NCBI RefSeq assembly: GCF_016428645.1 | Contig: NZ_JAELXW010000006.1 | Location: forward strand, 1-64,000 | Direction: 5' to 3' | Origin: Glycomyces salinus | Lineage (GTDB): Bacteria > Actinomycetota > Actinomycetes > Mycobacteriales > Micromonosporaceae | DNA: 64,000 nucleotides | In this document: piece after piece, positions 1-8,344 of the stretch | Numbering within the stretch: position 1 is the first letter of the stretch | Layout: every line of letters begins with the position of its first letter | The notes under the pieces: model-generated | What the model was told of the DNA's origin: nothing | What the model saw: the letters and a program-made list of their open reading frames with translations, nothing else | The model's database searches: none | Position numbers and translations under genes: made by a program

Positions 1-2
1 GC

Positions 3-92
3 GGCCTCCAGTGCGACTCGCGCGGCTACGACCTCTACAAGCCGGATCGTGGAGCGGTCCTGGACGAGAACTACGAGCTGATCGAAGGCTAG
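3..92 (+). CDS. C-terminal end of an unrecognised protein (partial)
   Basis: An open frame enters from the left edge and stops at TAG 90-92, giving 29 residues that end in DENYELIEG. It is immediately followed by a long perfect hairpin, which supports it being the 3' end of a real gene. Too little is visible to name a family. Confidence 0.55.
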   Translation, partial: GLQCDSRGYDLYKPDRGAVLDENYELIEG

Positions 93-93
93 C

Positions 94-146
94 CCGACGT
101 GGCGACTGGCCGGCCCCCGGTGGGGGCCGGCCAGTCGCCACGTCGG
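94..146 (+). terminator. Long perfect hairpin terminator
   Basis: A 24 bp inverted repeat (left arm 94-117, right arm 123-146) starts two bases after the stop codon of the partial gene. There is no clear T-tract, as is common for actinobacterial terminators. It separates that gene from the aldo/keto reductase. Confidence 0.75.
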
Positions 147-149
147 AGG

Positions 150-168
150 GTGGGAACACCGTTCCCAC
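150..168. promoter_or_regulatory. Perfect palindrome upstream of the reductase gene
   Basis: GTGGGAACACCGTTCCCAC has perfect 8 bp arms around a 3 bp spacer and ends 48 bp before the ATG at 217. Its size suits a dimeric repressor operator. It has no T-run, so a terminator is unlikely. The cognate regulator is unknown; the MmyB-like regulator next door is one candidate. Confidence 0.5.
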
Positions 169-216
169 GAAAAGCCTTCTCTGGCACCTTCTGACCTGCG
201 AATCTACCGTCGGGGC

Positions 217-1104
217 ATGACTCAGAGAAATCTCGGTGGCAACACCGTCAACCCGATCGGCTTCGGCTCCATGCAACTGGCCGGACCGAACGCATTCGGC
301 CCTCCCGCCGACCCCGACAACGCCGAGGCGGTGCTCCGGCACGCCGCAGCGAACGGGGTCGAGCACATCGACACCGCCCAGATCTACGGCCCCGACATCG
401 TCAACGACCTCATCCGCGAGGCCCTCCATCCCTACCCCGAAGGGCTGCGCCTGGCGACCAAAGTCGGCGGGGCCCGCGACGACCGGGGCGGCTGGCATCC
501 CAGCGGCGACCCGGAGTCCCTCAAACGGCAGGTCGAGGAGAACCTGCGATCGCTGCGGGTCGAACGCCTGGACCTGGTCAACCTGCGCCGCTTCGAACGC
601 GATCAGCCCGAGCACACCGAACCGGCCCTGGCCGACCAGCTCGGCGCCCTCGCCGCACTCCGAGACGAGGGCAAGATCGACATGATCGGCATCTCGAACG
701 CCCGCCTGGACACGGTGGCGTCGGCGATCGAGCTGGCCGGAGTCGTGTGCGTCCAGAACGCCTACAGCATCCTGAACCGCACCGATGACGACATCATCGA
801 GCTGTGCCGCCGGCACGAGGTCGCCTTTGTGCCGTTCTTCCCGCTCGGCTCGGCCCTCGGGTCCGGCGGGCCGAAGCATCTGGCCGCCGACGAGCACGTC
901 GGCGCCGTCGCCGGGAAGCACGGCGCCACCGCGACGCAGATCGCGCTCGCATGGCTCCTGGCCCGGTACGAGCGGATGCTGCTGATCCCGGGAACCGCCT
1001 CGATCGCCCATCTCGACGAGAACCTCGCCGCCGGCCGAATCGAACTCGACGCCGACGACCTCGAACGTCTCGAGAAGGTCCAGCCGGTCCCGCTCGGGGC
1101 GTGA
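217..1104 (+). CDS. Aldo/keto reductase
   Basis: This 295-residue protein fits a soluble NADPH-dependent (beta/alpha)8 oxidoreductase of the AKR superfamily. The N-terminal GFGSMQLAG strand, the HIDTAQIYG segment holding the catalytic Asp and Tyr, the LATKVG strand with the conserved Lys and the IGISNA strand near the middle are all visible. It ends with a cofactor-loop-like LLIPGTAS. The ATG at 217 follows a palindrome by 48 bp and has only a weak ribosome site. It converges on the regulator gene at 1154. The substrate cannot be read from sequence; this family often reduces aldehydes, ketones or quinones. Confidence 0.88.
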   Translation: MTQRNLGGNTVNPIGFGSMQLAGPNAFGPPADPDNAEAVLRHAAANGVEHIDTAQIYGPDIVNDLIREALHPYPEGLRLATKVGGARDDRGGWHPSGDPESLKRQVEENLRSLRVERLDLVNLRRFERDQPEHTEPALADQLGALAALRDEGKIDMIGISNARLDTVASAIELAGVVCVQNAYSILNRTDDDIIELCRRHEVAFVPFFPLGSALGSGGPKHLAADEHVGAVAGKHGATATQIALAWLLARYERMLLIPGTASIAHLDENLAAGRIELDADDLERLEKVQPVPLGA

Positions 1105-1153
1105 TGCTCCCGCCGCCCGGCCGGGCGGCGGGGACGCGGGCCTTCGAGCCGGT

Positions 1154-2002
1154 TCAGACCGCTGCCGCCGGCGCCGCCCAGTCTCGGAGCCGTTCGAGCT
1201 TCTCGGCGTCGGGGCTGCCGGGCCGGGCCGAGCACACGACGAGCCTGACGCTCGAGTGGGCGACCGTCAGCACGTCGCAGTCGATGGTCATGTCGCCGAC
1301 CAGCGGATTGTGGACCGTCTTGAGCATGCTCAGATGCGGGGCCGCGTGGCCCTCGTCCCACAGCTCGGCGAAACGGGGGCTGTTCGCGCGCATGGTCATC
1401 ACGAGCGACTTGAAGGCCGGGTCCTCGCCGAGTTCAGACGCCGAGATCCGCAGGTCGGCCACCAGTGCCCGCTCGAAGACCTCGTCGCCTCCCTCGGGGG
1501 TGGCGATCTTCGAGGAGACCTCGTCGATGAAGGTCCGCACGACCAGGTTCTCCCCCGCGGCCTCCGCCGCTGAAGGCAGGTCGAACAGGTCGCAGAGGAG
1601 CTGCGTCGCGTAGAGGAGCGTCCAGTCGGCGGTGAAGACCGCCAACGGCCGGTCCGCCATGCGGTCGACCATGCGCCGTGCCGCGGTCGGAATCCGATCG
1701 GAGAGGGTGTTCGGCGCGAGCGGAAGATGGCCGGCCGAACGCAGGAGCAGGTCGGTCTCGCTGGGAGACAGCCGCAGCGCACGGGCCAGCGCGGTCACGA
1801 CCTGCGCCGACGGGGTCCTGAACCGCCCCTGTTCGAGCCGCACGATGTAGTCGGGGCTGACTCCCGCGAGGGAAGCCAGCTCCTCGCGGCGGAGACCCTT
1901 GGCCCGGCGGCGCCCGTTCGAAGTGATGCCGGCCTGCTGGGGATGGGTCCGCTCCCGCCAGGTGCGGAGCAGACTCCCGAACGATTGCACTTCCGAACGC
2001 AC
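1154..2002 (-). CDS. XRE-family regulator with MmyB-like ligand domain
   Basis: This is a 282-residue DNA-binding regulator. The N-terminal helix-turn-helix (about residues 10-80) contains the GLRREELASLAGVS motif typical of this actinobacterial family. The C-terminal two thirds match the MmyB-like domain, which in a Streptomyces relative binds a fatty-acid-like ligand, with the usual ADWTLLYAT-type segment. The start is a GTG at 2002; another GTG four codons on is possible, and neither has a good Shine-Dalgarno. Regulators of this type usually sit beside a reductase they control, which fits the convergent reductase here. That pairing is inferred from position. Confidence 0.85.
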   Translation of the reverse strand: MRSEVQSFGSLLRTWRERTHPQQAGITSNGRRRAKGLRREELASLAGVSPDYIVRLEQGRFRTPSAQVVTALARALRLSPSETDLLLRSAGHLPLAPNTLSDRIPTAARRMVDRMADRPLAVFTADWTLLYATQLLCDLFDLPSAAEAAGENLVVRTFIDEVSSKIATPEGGDEVFERALVADLRISASELGEDPAFKSLVMTMRANSPRFAELWDEGHAAPHLSMLKTVHNPLVGDMTIDCDVLTVAHSSVRLVVCSARPGSPDAEKLERLRDWAAPAAAV

Positions 2003-2091
2003 CGGTCGATCCTATCCGCATCCGGCGGCCCGAGTGGACACGGATCGTCCCGGCCGCCGCGTTCCTCAGCCGCGCGACGACGCCGTCCGGA

Positions 2092-3027
2092 TCACCGGAC
2101 GCCGCGGGCCAGGGCGGCGGCGAGGCGGCCGTTCGCGGACTCGAGGCGGGCGTCGGCGGTCGACGCGTCCACGCCGTGTTCGATCATGACCACCGCGGTC
2201 TTGATGCGGTCGCCCGAATCGTTCAGCGCCCGCCGGGCCGCCTCGCGTTCGGAGCCGGTGATCTCGCAGATCATCCGTACCGCGCGGTCGGCCAGTTTGG
2301 AGTTGAGGACGCGCATGTCGACCATGAGGTTGCGGTAGACCTTGCCGAGTTTGACCATGCTGATCGTGGAGATCATGTTGAGCACGAATTTTTGGGCGGT
2401 GCCCGACTTCAGGCGGGTCGAGCCGGCGACCACCTCCGGGCCCACCGGCACCTCGACGGCGTGCTCGGCCGCCGCCGACAGGGCGGTGGCGGTGTTGCAC
2501 GACAGGCCGACCGTCAGCGCGCCGCGGGCGCGGGCCTCGCGGACGGCGGCGATCACGAACGGCGTGCGCCCGCTGGCGGCCAGTCCGACCACGGCGTCGT
2601 TCGGGCCGATGTCCTCGGCGGCGATCGCGGCGATCCCGGCCGCGGTGTCGTCCTCGCTGCCCTCGACCGCGCCGCGCTCGGCGGCCGTCCCGCCGGCCAG
2701 GATCGCCTTGATCAGCTCGGGGTCGGTCGAGAAGGTCGGCGGGCACTCGGCGGCGTCCTGGACCGCCACCCTTCCGGCCGTCCCGGCCCCCACGTAGCGC
2801 AGTCTCCCGCCCGCGGCCAGGCGCTCGACGATCGCGTCGATGGCCGCGGCCAACTCGGGGAGGACGGCGGCGACGGCCCGCGGTACGGTCGCGTCGGCCT
2901 CGTTCATCGTCCGCGCCAGGTCCAGCGTCGGCAGGTGGTCGATCCCCGAATACCGCGGGTCGGCCCGCTCGGTGCTCAGGGTGGCCAACGCGGCGGTCGA
3001 ATCGAAATCCTCGGTCGCATCACTCAC
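2092..3027 (-). CDS. murQ: N-acetylmuramic acid 6-phosphate etherase
   Basis: MurQ cleaves the D-lactyl ether of MurNAc-6-phosphate in the cytoplasm, giving GlcNAc-6-phosphate for peptidoglycan recycling. The protein has a SIS-type sugar-phosphate fold: RYVGAGTAGRVAVQDAAECP near the N-terminus, then VVGLAASGRTPFV, and a C-terminal helical region. I start it at GTG 3027 (311 residues, close to the usual 300). The open frame extends 21 codons upstream, but that stretch has no family similarity and lies in the promoter region. It is divergent from the MurR-type regulator, the classic arrangement for murQ. Confidence 0.93.
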   Translation of the reverse strand: MSDATEDFDSTAALATLSTERADPRYSGIDHLPTLDLARTMNEADATVPRAVAAVLPELAAAIDAIVERLAAGGRLRYVGAGTAGRVAVQDAAECPPTFSTDPELIKAILAGGTAAERGAVEGSEDDTAAGIAAIAAEDIGPNDAVVGLAASGRTPFVIAAVREARARGALTVGLSCNTATALSAAAEHAVEVPVGPEVVAGSTRLKSGTAQKFVLNMISTISMVKLGKVYRNLMVDMRVLNSKLADRAVRMICEITGSEREAARRALNDSGDRIKTAVVMIEHGVDASTADARLESANGRLAAALARGVR

Positions 3028-3116
3028 AGGAGCGAGCCTAGCGCAATGGAGATAAGTTTCAGCATCCTCGATCCGGTTGAAGAAATGCACCGTTAGTCCG
3101 GGTGTACCGTGTGCAC
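3028..3116. promoter_or_regulatory. Divergent murQ-murR promoter region
   Basis: This short AT-richer interval separates two divergent starts. It holds an interrupted inverted repeat, TTTCA at 3057-3061 and TGAAGAAAT at 3078-3086. RpiR/MurR-family regulators often bind A/T-rich inverted repeats with TGAAA/TTTCA half-sites, so an operator here is reasonable but unproven. Confidence 0.4.
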
Positions 3117-4001
3117 ATGTCTGCCAGCCGCACCGAAACGCCGAACCTCCTGGTGCTCATCAAGTCCCTGCTGCCATCGCTGTCGAAGGCCGAGACGAAG
3201 GTGGCCCAGGAGATCATCCGCGAGCCCGAAGCCGCCTCGACGCGCACCATCACCGAACTCGCCCGCGCCGCGGGCACCTCGGAGGCCACGGTGGTGCGCT
3301 TCTGCCGCTCCCTGGGGCTGTCCGGCCACCGCGAGCTGCGGATGCGCGCGGCCCAGGCGATGATCGGCACCGGGAACGGGCCCGACCGGGAGATCGCCGG
3401 CGGCGACATCCCCACCGGCGCCGACATGGCCCGCATCATCGCCACGGTCAGCTACGCGGACGTCGGCGCCATCACCGACACCGCCGAGTCGCTTGACAAG
3501 GACGCCTGCGAGGCGGCCGTGGCCGCCCTGGCCGGGGCCGGTCGGGTCGACCTGTTCGGGGTGTGGGCCTCCGGGATCGCCGCCACGGACCTGGCGCAGA
3601 AGCTCCACCGCATCGGATGCGTGGCCTACAGCTGGCCGGACGTGCACGCGGCGCTGGCGGCGACCGCGCTGGCCGGGAGGAAGGACGTGGCGGTGGCGAT
3701 CTCGCATTCGGGGGCGACGACCGAGACCGTGGAGTTCCTGGAGGCCGCCCGGGACCGCGGCGCGACGACCGTGGCGATCACCAACCACGCCCGCTCGCCA
3801 CTGGCCAAGACCGCCGACCACGTGCTGACCACGGCGGCGCGGGAGACCACCTTCCGCTCGGGGGCGACGGTCTCCCGCATCGCGCAGCTGATGGTCGTGG
3901 ACTGCCTGTTCGTGGGGGTGGCCGCGCGGCTGCGGCGCCGCTCGGCCAAGGCCCTGGCCGCGACCGCGGCGGCCGTCTCCGGCCGCCAGCGGGCGTCCTA
4001 G
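3117..4001 (+). CDS. RpiR/MurR-family regulator with SIS domain
   Basis: This 294-residue transcription regulator has an N-terminal RpiR helix-turn-helix (about residues 15-85), including ITELARAAGTSEATVVRFCRSLG. A C-terminal SIS sugar-phosphate-binding domain follows, with VDLFGVWASG and VAISHSGATTETVEF. MurR relatives repress murQ genes and are relieved by MurNAc-6-phosphate. A GTG at 3102 would add five residues; I prefer the ATG. Its stop overlaps that of the amidase gene on the other strand. Confidence 0.88.
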   Translation: MSASRTETPNLLVLIKSLLPSLSKAETKVAQEIIREPEAASTRTITELARAAGTSEATVVRFCRSLGLSGHRELRMRAAQAMIGTGNGPDREIAGGDIPTGADMARIIATVSYADVGAITDTAESLDKDACEAAVAALAGAGRVDLFGVWASGIAATDLAQKLHRIGCVAYSWPDVHAALAATALAGRKDVAVAISHSGATTETVEFLEAARDRGATTVAITNHARSPLAKTADHVLTTAARETTFRSGATVSRIAQLMVVDCLFVGVAARLRRRSAKALAATAAAVSGRQRAS

Positions 4002-4666
4002 GCTCGATAGCTCCGGGCCTGCTCGACCTCGTCGCGCAGGCGCGGGAGCATGTCGTGGATGATCCCCGGGCACAGCGTGTCACTGAAGTCCATGTGTCCG
4101 AAGATCTCGGTTGATGGAATCCCGTACCGGTCGGCGGCGTAGGCGCACATGGCCACCAGCACCTCCCACTGCGCGGACGGGGGCTCGGCCCCGTCGTGGT
4201 AGGCGCCCTCGCAGGAGATGCCGACCGCCTGCGTGTTCTGGCCGGCGGTGTGGATGCCCTGGATGAAGTAGGAGCCGTCCTGGATCGCGGCCAGGCTCCC
4301 GGTGCAGCCCTCGGTGATCCAGCCGCCGCGGCTGACGATGAAGTTGTAGCCGCTGTCGCGCCAGCCGTTGTCGTCCATGTGCAGGTCCTGCACCCACCTG
4401 GCGTGCGCGTGCGCCTGCGCGCGCGAGAAGTCGGAGGTGTTCTCCGAGACGGTGTGGTGGACGATCAGTCTGGCGGGGCCGCCCCAGACGACCGGGTTGG
4501 TGCCTCTGGGCGGCCGGGCGCCCCACTCGCCGGTGGAGTCGATGTCGGGCTCGATCGCGGCGGCGCCGGCGGCCCGCATGCCCAGGCCGGCCACGCCGCT
4601 GACGCCGACCAGACCGGCCGCGCCTGCCGCCAGCAGGAGCCTGCGGCGCATGAGTTGGTTGTCCAT
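3998..4666 (-). CDS. Secreted N-acetylmuramoyl-L-alanine amidase (Amidase_2/PGRP type)
   Basis: This is a 222-residue zinc amidase that removes stem peptides from MurNAc outside the membrane. The N-terminus (MRRRLLLAAG then a hydrophobic Ala/Gly stretch) looks like a Tat signal. The catalytic domain shows LIVHHTVSE with the first zinc His, the SYNFIV-like YNFIVSRGGWITEG segment, and GHMDFSDTLCPG with the second His and the Cys ligand. I start at ATG 4666, preceded by GGAGG; the upstream extension has no ribosome site. It lies 70 bp downstream of the GH25 gene and may share its transcript. AmiE in the Bacillus salvage cluster does the same job. Confidence 0.9.
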   Translation of the reverse strand: MDNQLMRRRLLLAAGAAGLVGVSGVAGLGMRAAGAAAIEPDIDSTGEWGARPPRGTNPVVWGGPARLIVHHTVSENTSDFSRAQAHAHARWVQDLHMDDNGWRDSGYNFIVSRGGWITEGCTGSLAAIQDGSYFIQGIHTAGQNTQAVGISCEGAYHDGAEPPSAQWEVLVAMCAYAADRYGIPSTEIFGHMDFSDTLCPGIIHDMLPRLRDEVEQARSYRA

Positions 4667-4736
4667 GCCTGCCTCCGAGTGGAGGGCGGCCCGGCCCGGC
4701 ATCGGAGCTCAGGGGCCGGGCCGCGCTCCGGTTGGG

Positions 4737-5507
4737 TTAGGGAGTGTTGTTCGCCAGGGCCAGCAGCCGCGACTGCGAGCCGTTGAAGTTGTTGCGGTCG
4801 ACGTTCCCGGAGATGCCCGGGACCGATCCGCTCGAGGTGTACTGCCAGAACGTCCAGGTCGTGTTCCGCCACCCGGCCGGGAGGGTCGGGCTGGAGACGC
4901 CCCAGTGCGCCACCCACAACGGGCTCTTGGAGGCCATGCCGGTCCACGAGCCGGTGCAGGTGTTCCACCACGACGCGGTGGTGTAGATGACCACGTCGCG
5001 TCCGGTCCTCGACTTGTACGTGTTGTAGAAGCTGTTGACCCAGTTGCGCATCTGGGTGGTCGAGAGGCCGTAGCAGTACGCGCCCGACGGCGGCGCCTCG
5101 ATGTCGAGCACGCCCGGCAGCGTCTGGTCGTCGCGCGACCAGCCCCCGCCGTTCGAGGCGAAGTAGTTCGCCTGCGACGAACCGCTGGAGGCGTTCGGGC
5201 GCGCGAAGTGGTAAGCGCCGCGGATCAGGCCCGCGTGGTACGCGTTGGGGTAGTTGGCGTTGAACCGGGGGTCCTTGTAGGACGTGCCCTCTGTGGCCTT
5301 GATGTACGCGAAGTCGATGCCCGCGTTCTCGACCGAGTTCCAGTTGATGGAGCCCTGGTAGTGGGACACGTCGATGCCCGCGGGTTGGGTCTGCGCCTGC
5401 GCCGGACTGGCCACCGCCACGGCGGCCGCGGTCAGGATCGCGGACGCGACCAGGATGATCGCTTTCCGCCAGGTTCTTCGGAGTTTCTGATCGATTGCCT
5501 TGTTCAC
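4737..5507 (-). CDS. Secreted GH25 lysozyme (N-acetylmuramidase)
   Basis: This 256-residue extracellular muramidase cuts the MurNAc-GlcNAc backbone. It has a Sec signal with cleavage probable after SPAQA. The GH25 barrel shows GIDVSHYQG, IDFAYIKATEGTSY, RGAYHFARP and the catalytic PGVLDIEAP. It ends after the barrel with no wall-binding repeats. The start is GTG 5507, 7 bp downstream of AAGGAG; the extra N-terminal codons upstream of this carry no signal features. It is the first gene of a probable two-gene unit with the amidase. Confidence 0.92.
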   Translation of the reverse strand: MNKAIDQKLRRTWRKAIILVASAILTAAAVAVASPAQAQTQPAGIDVSHYQGSINWNSVENAGIDFAYIKATEGTSYKDPRFNANYPNAYHAGLIRGAYHFARPNASSGSSQANYFASNGGGWSRDDQTLPGVLDIEAPPSGAYCYGLSTTQMRNWVNSFYNTYKSRTGRDVVIYTTASWWNTCTGSWTGMASKSPLWVAHWGVSSPTLPAGWRNTTWTFWQYTSSGSVPGISGNVDRNNFNGSQSRLLALANNTP

Positions 5508-5549
5508 ACGAGACTCCTTGCGTGTCAGGAGATCTACCTTTCGGGGGAA

Positions 5550-5565
5550 GTGTGAGGTTTCACAC
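5550..5565. promoter_or_regulatory. Inverted repeat upstream of the GH25 gene
   Basis: GTGTGA and TCACAC flank GGTT, 43 bp before the GTG start. It lies in the promoter interval of the muramidase-amidase unit and is a candidate operator or promoter-overlapping site. Confidence 0.4.
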
Positions 5566-5609
5566 TGAAGCCCAGTATGGTGAAAAACTCCACGACAAGT
5601 CAAGCGCGT

Positions 5610-5622
5610 GAAAATAATTTTC
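5610..5622. promoter_or_regulatory. AT-rich palindrome upstream of the GH25 gene
   Basis: GAAAATAATTTTC is a perfect palindrome around one base in an otherwise GC-rich chromosome. It lies in the 159 bp between the nagZ-like stop and the GH25 start. The TGAAAA/TTTTC half-sites resemble those of RpiR-family operators, so control by the MurR-like protein of this cluster is plausible. Confidence 0.45.
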
Positions 5623-5666
5623 TGATACGGCCAGGTGAACCCGGGGCTTCCGGCCGGTTCGTAGGG

Positions 5667-7469
5667 TCAGAACCCGTCGCCGGAGCCGAGCTCGAACAGC
5701 ACGGAATCCGGGTCGTCACCTGCGGGAATGTCGACCGGCAGGGAGCCGGACGGCTCCAGTTCGCCCACGATGACCTTCGCGAGTGACGACAGTGAACCGT
5801 CGGTGTAGGAATAGCTCGCGAGATACGCGTTGACATCGGTGAAACGGGCGATGTCATAGGGAGTGCCGACCGCCGCCGCGACCACCGGGACCCCGGTGGC
5901 CTGGAGGGACCGCACCAGTTCGGTCTGCGGCGAGTCCGCGCCGACGTTGAACGTGGCGACCACGACCAGATCGCGGCCCTCGGCCGCGGCCGCGGCGTTG
6001 CCGATCGCCGCGCTGTCGGGCTCGTCGCCGGTCGGCATCGCATCGGCCGAGGCGCCCAGCTCGCCCAGGGAATCGGCGATCACCGCGGTCGTGTTCTCGC
6101 CCCAGCCGGTGACCAGCACGTTCAGGCCCTCGGCGGGGACCGGGAGCGTGCCGTCGTTGCGCAGCAAGGTGATCGCCCGGTCGCCGATGTCGGCCGCGGC
6201 CTCGCGGTGCTCATCGGTGCCGACCGTCTCGAGCACGCCCTCGGAGTCGACGCCGCCTTCCTCGATCAGGCCGAGCCGGTACTTCAGGTCCAGCAGCCGC
6301 TCGACCGAGGCGTCGAGGCGCTCCTCGGTCAGCTCCCCCGACTCGACCGCGTCGAGCACCGCCTGCCGGGCGAGGCCGAAGTCCGGCGGCATCAGCAGCA
6401 GGTCGGCTCCGGCCTGGAGGGCCATCACCGGGACGCGCTCGTCGCCGTACTCGCTGCGCACGCCCTCCATCTCCAGCGAGTCGGTGACCACCACGCCGGT
6501 GAAGCCGAGCCGCTCCCGCAGCAGACCCGTCAGGATCGGCTCGGACAGCGTCGCGGGCTTGAGCGAGTCGTCCAGGGCCGGGAACTGGATGTGGGCCGAC
6601 ATGATCATGTCCGCCCCGGCCTCGATCGCCGCCTCGAACGGCGGGGCGTCGATCCGGGTCCACTCCCGTTCGGTGTGGGTGATGCTCGGCAGCCCCACGT
6701 GGCTGTCGACGTCGGTGTCCCCGTGCCCGGGGAAGTGCTTGGCGCACGCGGCGACCCCGCCGGAGGAGTACCCGCGCACTTGCGCGGCGGTCAGCTCGGC
6801 CGCGAGCTCGGGGTCGGAGGAGAACGAGCGCACCCCGATCACGGGGTTGGCGGGGTTGACGTTGACGTCGGCGTCGGGCGCGAAGTTCTGGCTCAGGCCC
6901 ATCGCGCGCAGCTCGGCCCCGGCGATCCGGGCGGCGTTCTCGGCGGCCTCGGCGTCGCCGGTCGCGCCCAGCGGCATCGCCCCGGGGAACTGGGTGACCG
7001 GTTCGCCGATGCGGGTGACGACCCCGTACTCCTGGTCGGTGGCGATCAGCGGCGGCACGGCGTCGCCGGCGGCCTCGATGAGCCCGTTCGAGAGCCGGGC
7101 GATCTGCTCGGGTTCGTCGACGTTCCCGGCCCACCCGAAGTAGATGACGCCGCCGGGGCGGTAGCGCTCGATCAGTTCGGCGCCGTTGTCGACGCCGAGG
7201 TGGTCCTGGTTGGCGGCGACGTGGTCGGGGTCGTCGGTGTCGGCCGCCGAGCCGTTCACGTACACCATGAACAGCTGCCCGACCTTGTCCTCCAGGCTCA
7301 TGGAGGCCAGCTGGTCCTCTACGTAGGCTTCGCGGCCGTCGATGTTCTGCTCCCGTCTGTCGACCGTGCCGTCGTCGTCGGAATCCGGAGAGCAACCGGC
7401 CATCGCCGCGGCGGCGCCGGCCAGTCCGGAGGCGAGCACGGTCTTGCGGCGCAGAGTCGGGATTCGCAC
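5667..7469 (-). CDS. nagZ: GH3 beta-N-acetylhexosaminidase lipoprotein (NagZ type)
   Basis: The protein is 600 residues and removes non-reducing GlcNAc from muropeptides or GlcNAc-MurNAc. A lipoprotein signal ends at AMAGC (Cys-26), placing it outside the membrane. The GH3 barrel holds the NagZ signature KHFPGHGDTDVDSH (from residue 244), whose Asp-His dyad acts as acid/base in this subfamily, and VVTDSLEMEGV with the nucleophile Asp at 330. A C-terminal alpha/beta domain (about 420-600) is present, as in the two-domain Bacillus enzyme. The start is a GTG. It leads the minus-strand run NagZ, muramidase, amidase. Confidence 0.9.
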   Translation of the reverse strand: MRIPTLRRKTVLASGLAGAAAAMAGCSPDSDDDGTVDRREQNIDGREAYVEDQLASMSLEDKVGQLFMVYVNGSAADTDDPDHVAANQDHLGVDNGAELIERYRPGGVIYFGWAGNVDEPEQIARLSNGLIEAAGDAVPPLIATDQEYGVVTRIGEPVTQFPGAMPLGATGDAEAAENAARIAGAELRAMGLSQNFAPDADVNVNPANPVIGVRSFSSDPELAAELTAAQVRGYSSGGVAACAKHFPGHGDTDVDSHVGLPSITHTEREWTRIDAPPFEAAIEAGADMIMSAHIQFPALDDSLKPATLSEPILTGLLRERLGFTGVVVTDSLEMEGVRSEYGDERVPVMALQAGADLLLMPPDFGLARQAVLDAVESGELTEERLDASVERLLDLKYRLGLIEEGGVDSEGVLETVGTDEHREAAADIGDRAITLLRNDGTLPVPAEGLNVLVTGWGENTTAVIADSLGELGASADAMPTGDEPDSAAIGNAAAAAEGRDLVVVATFNVGADSPQTELVRSLQATGVPVVAAAVGTPYDIARFTDVNAYLASYSYTDGSLSSLAKVIVGELEPSGSLPVDIPAGDDPDSVLFELGSGDGF

Positions 7470-7567
7470 CCGCCCAGTCTTACTCTACGAGTCCCCCACC
7501 GGCGAGGTCGGGGCACACGAAACGAGACCCATTCACCAGACCACCGTCCTCCGGCCACACGAACGAG

Positions 7568-7600
7568 GGGCCGGGAAGCAGCGAAACTCCTCCCCGGCCC
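7568..7600 (-). terminator. Hairpin after the PIN toxin gene
   Basis: GGGCCGGG (7568-7575) pairs with CCCGGCCC (7593-7600), directly downstream of the toxin stop on the minus strand. It separates the toxin-antitoxin unit from nagZ. Confidence 0.55.
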
Positions 7601-7603
7601 GGC

Positions 7604-8020
7604 TCAGTCAGGTCCGAGCACATCGAGCTTCGGAAAATAGGTTCGGTATCGCGCCGTATCGCGAGTGAGCAGCCGGTATCCGCGCACCGCTGCGTGGGCG
7701 CCGATGTAGAAGTCCGGCAGCGGCGATCGCTTTGTTCCACCACGCCGCCTGTATTCGGCGAACGCCTTTCCTGCCAGGAACGCGGCGTCGTACGGCAGTT
7801 GCTCTCGCTCGACCTCGTGGGGAGACAGCCAGCCTTCGAGTTCTTCGAGCATGTCGAATCGGACCGAGATCTCCGCATAGACGATCGGGTTCACGCACAG
7901 GATCCCCTCGTCGTAGGCTCGCGCCACGGCACGCAGCGACCAGTCTCGCCAGGGGCCCGGGTGCCCGAACACGTCAAGCCAGACATTGCTGTCGACGAGC
8001 GTCGAGACCGGATCAGTCAC
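7604..8020 (-). CDS. PIN-domain ribonuclease toxin (VapC-like)
   Basis: This is a 138-residue PIN-domain nuclease. The acidic residues expected for metal-dependent RNA cleavage are visible: Asp in TLVDSNVWLDVF near the N-terminus, Glu in VYAEISVRF, and Asp in LPDFYIGAHA and LLTRDTARY. It overlaps the antitoxin gene by 8 bp, so the two are translationally coupled. The RNA target is unknown. Confidence 0.85.
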   Translation of the reverse strand: MTDPVSTLVDSNVWLDVFGHPGPWRDWSLRAVARAYDEGILCVNPIVYAEISVRFDMLEELEGWLSPHEVEREQLPYDAAFLAGKAFAEYRRRGGTKRSPLPDFYIGAHAAVRGYRLLTRDTARYRTYFPKLDVLGPD

Positions 8021-8252
8021 CGCGCAACATCTCCATCAGCTCGTCGGTCGTCTTGTCCATATTCGCGGTTCCCTTGCCGGCGATCCGCTTAGCGAAGCGC
8101 TCACCTCGAGTCTCGCTGCGGGGAACCGGCTTGAGATAGACTCGATCCCCCTCCTTGGCGAACTCGAACTCATCTCCCGGATGCCAGTCTTCCTCGGCCC
8201 GGATGTCCGCCGGCACAGTGACCTGGCCCTTGCCGTTCATCAGCATTCCCAT
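8013..8252 (-). CDS. AbrB/MazE-fold antitoxin
   Basis: This is a 79-residue protein with an N-terminal SpoVT/AbrB swapped-hairpin DNA-binding domain (NGKGQVTVPADIRAEEDWHPGDEFEF). Its charged C-terminal tail would wrap the toxin. I start at ATG 8252, preceded by a G-rich ribosome site; the longer frame upstream crosses the promoter. It precedes and overlaps the PIN toxin, so it is taken as its antitoxin and autorepressor. Confidence 0.82.
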   Translation of the reverse strand: MGMLMNGKGQVTVPADIRAEEDWHPGDEFEFAKEGDRVYLKPVPRSETRGERFAKRIAGKGTANMDKTTDELMEMLRGD

Positions 8253-8344
8253 TGTTGTCACCCCCCCCAAAGGATAGGTAGCACGAGGTATCTCGGAATA
8301 CATTCTAACTTCTTGGGCGTGTCGCGCGCGCAGGTCGCACACGC

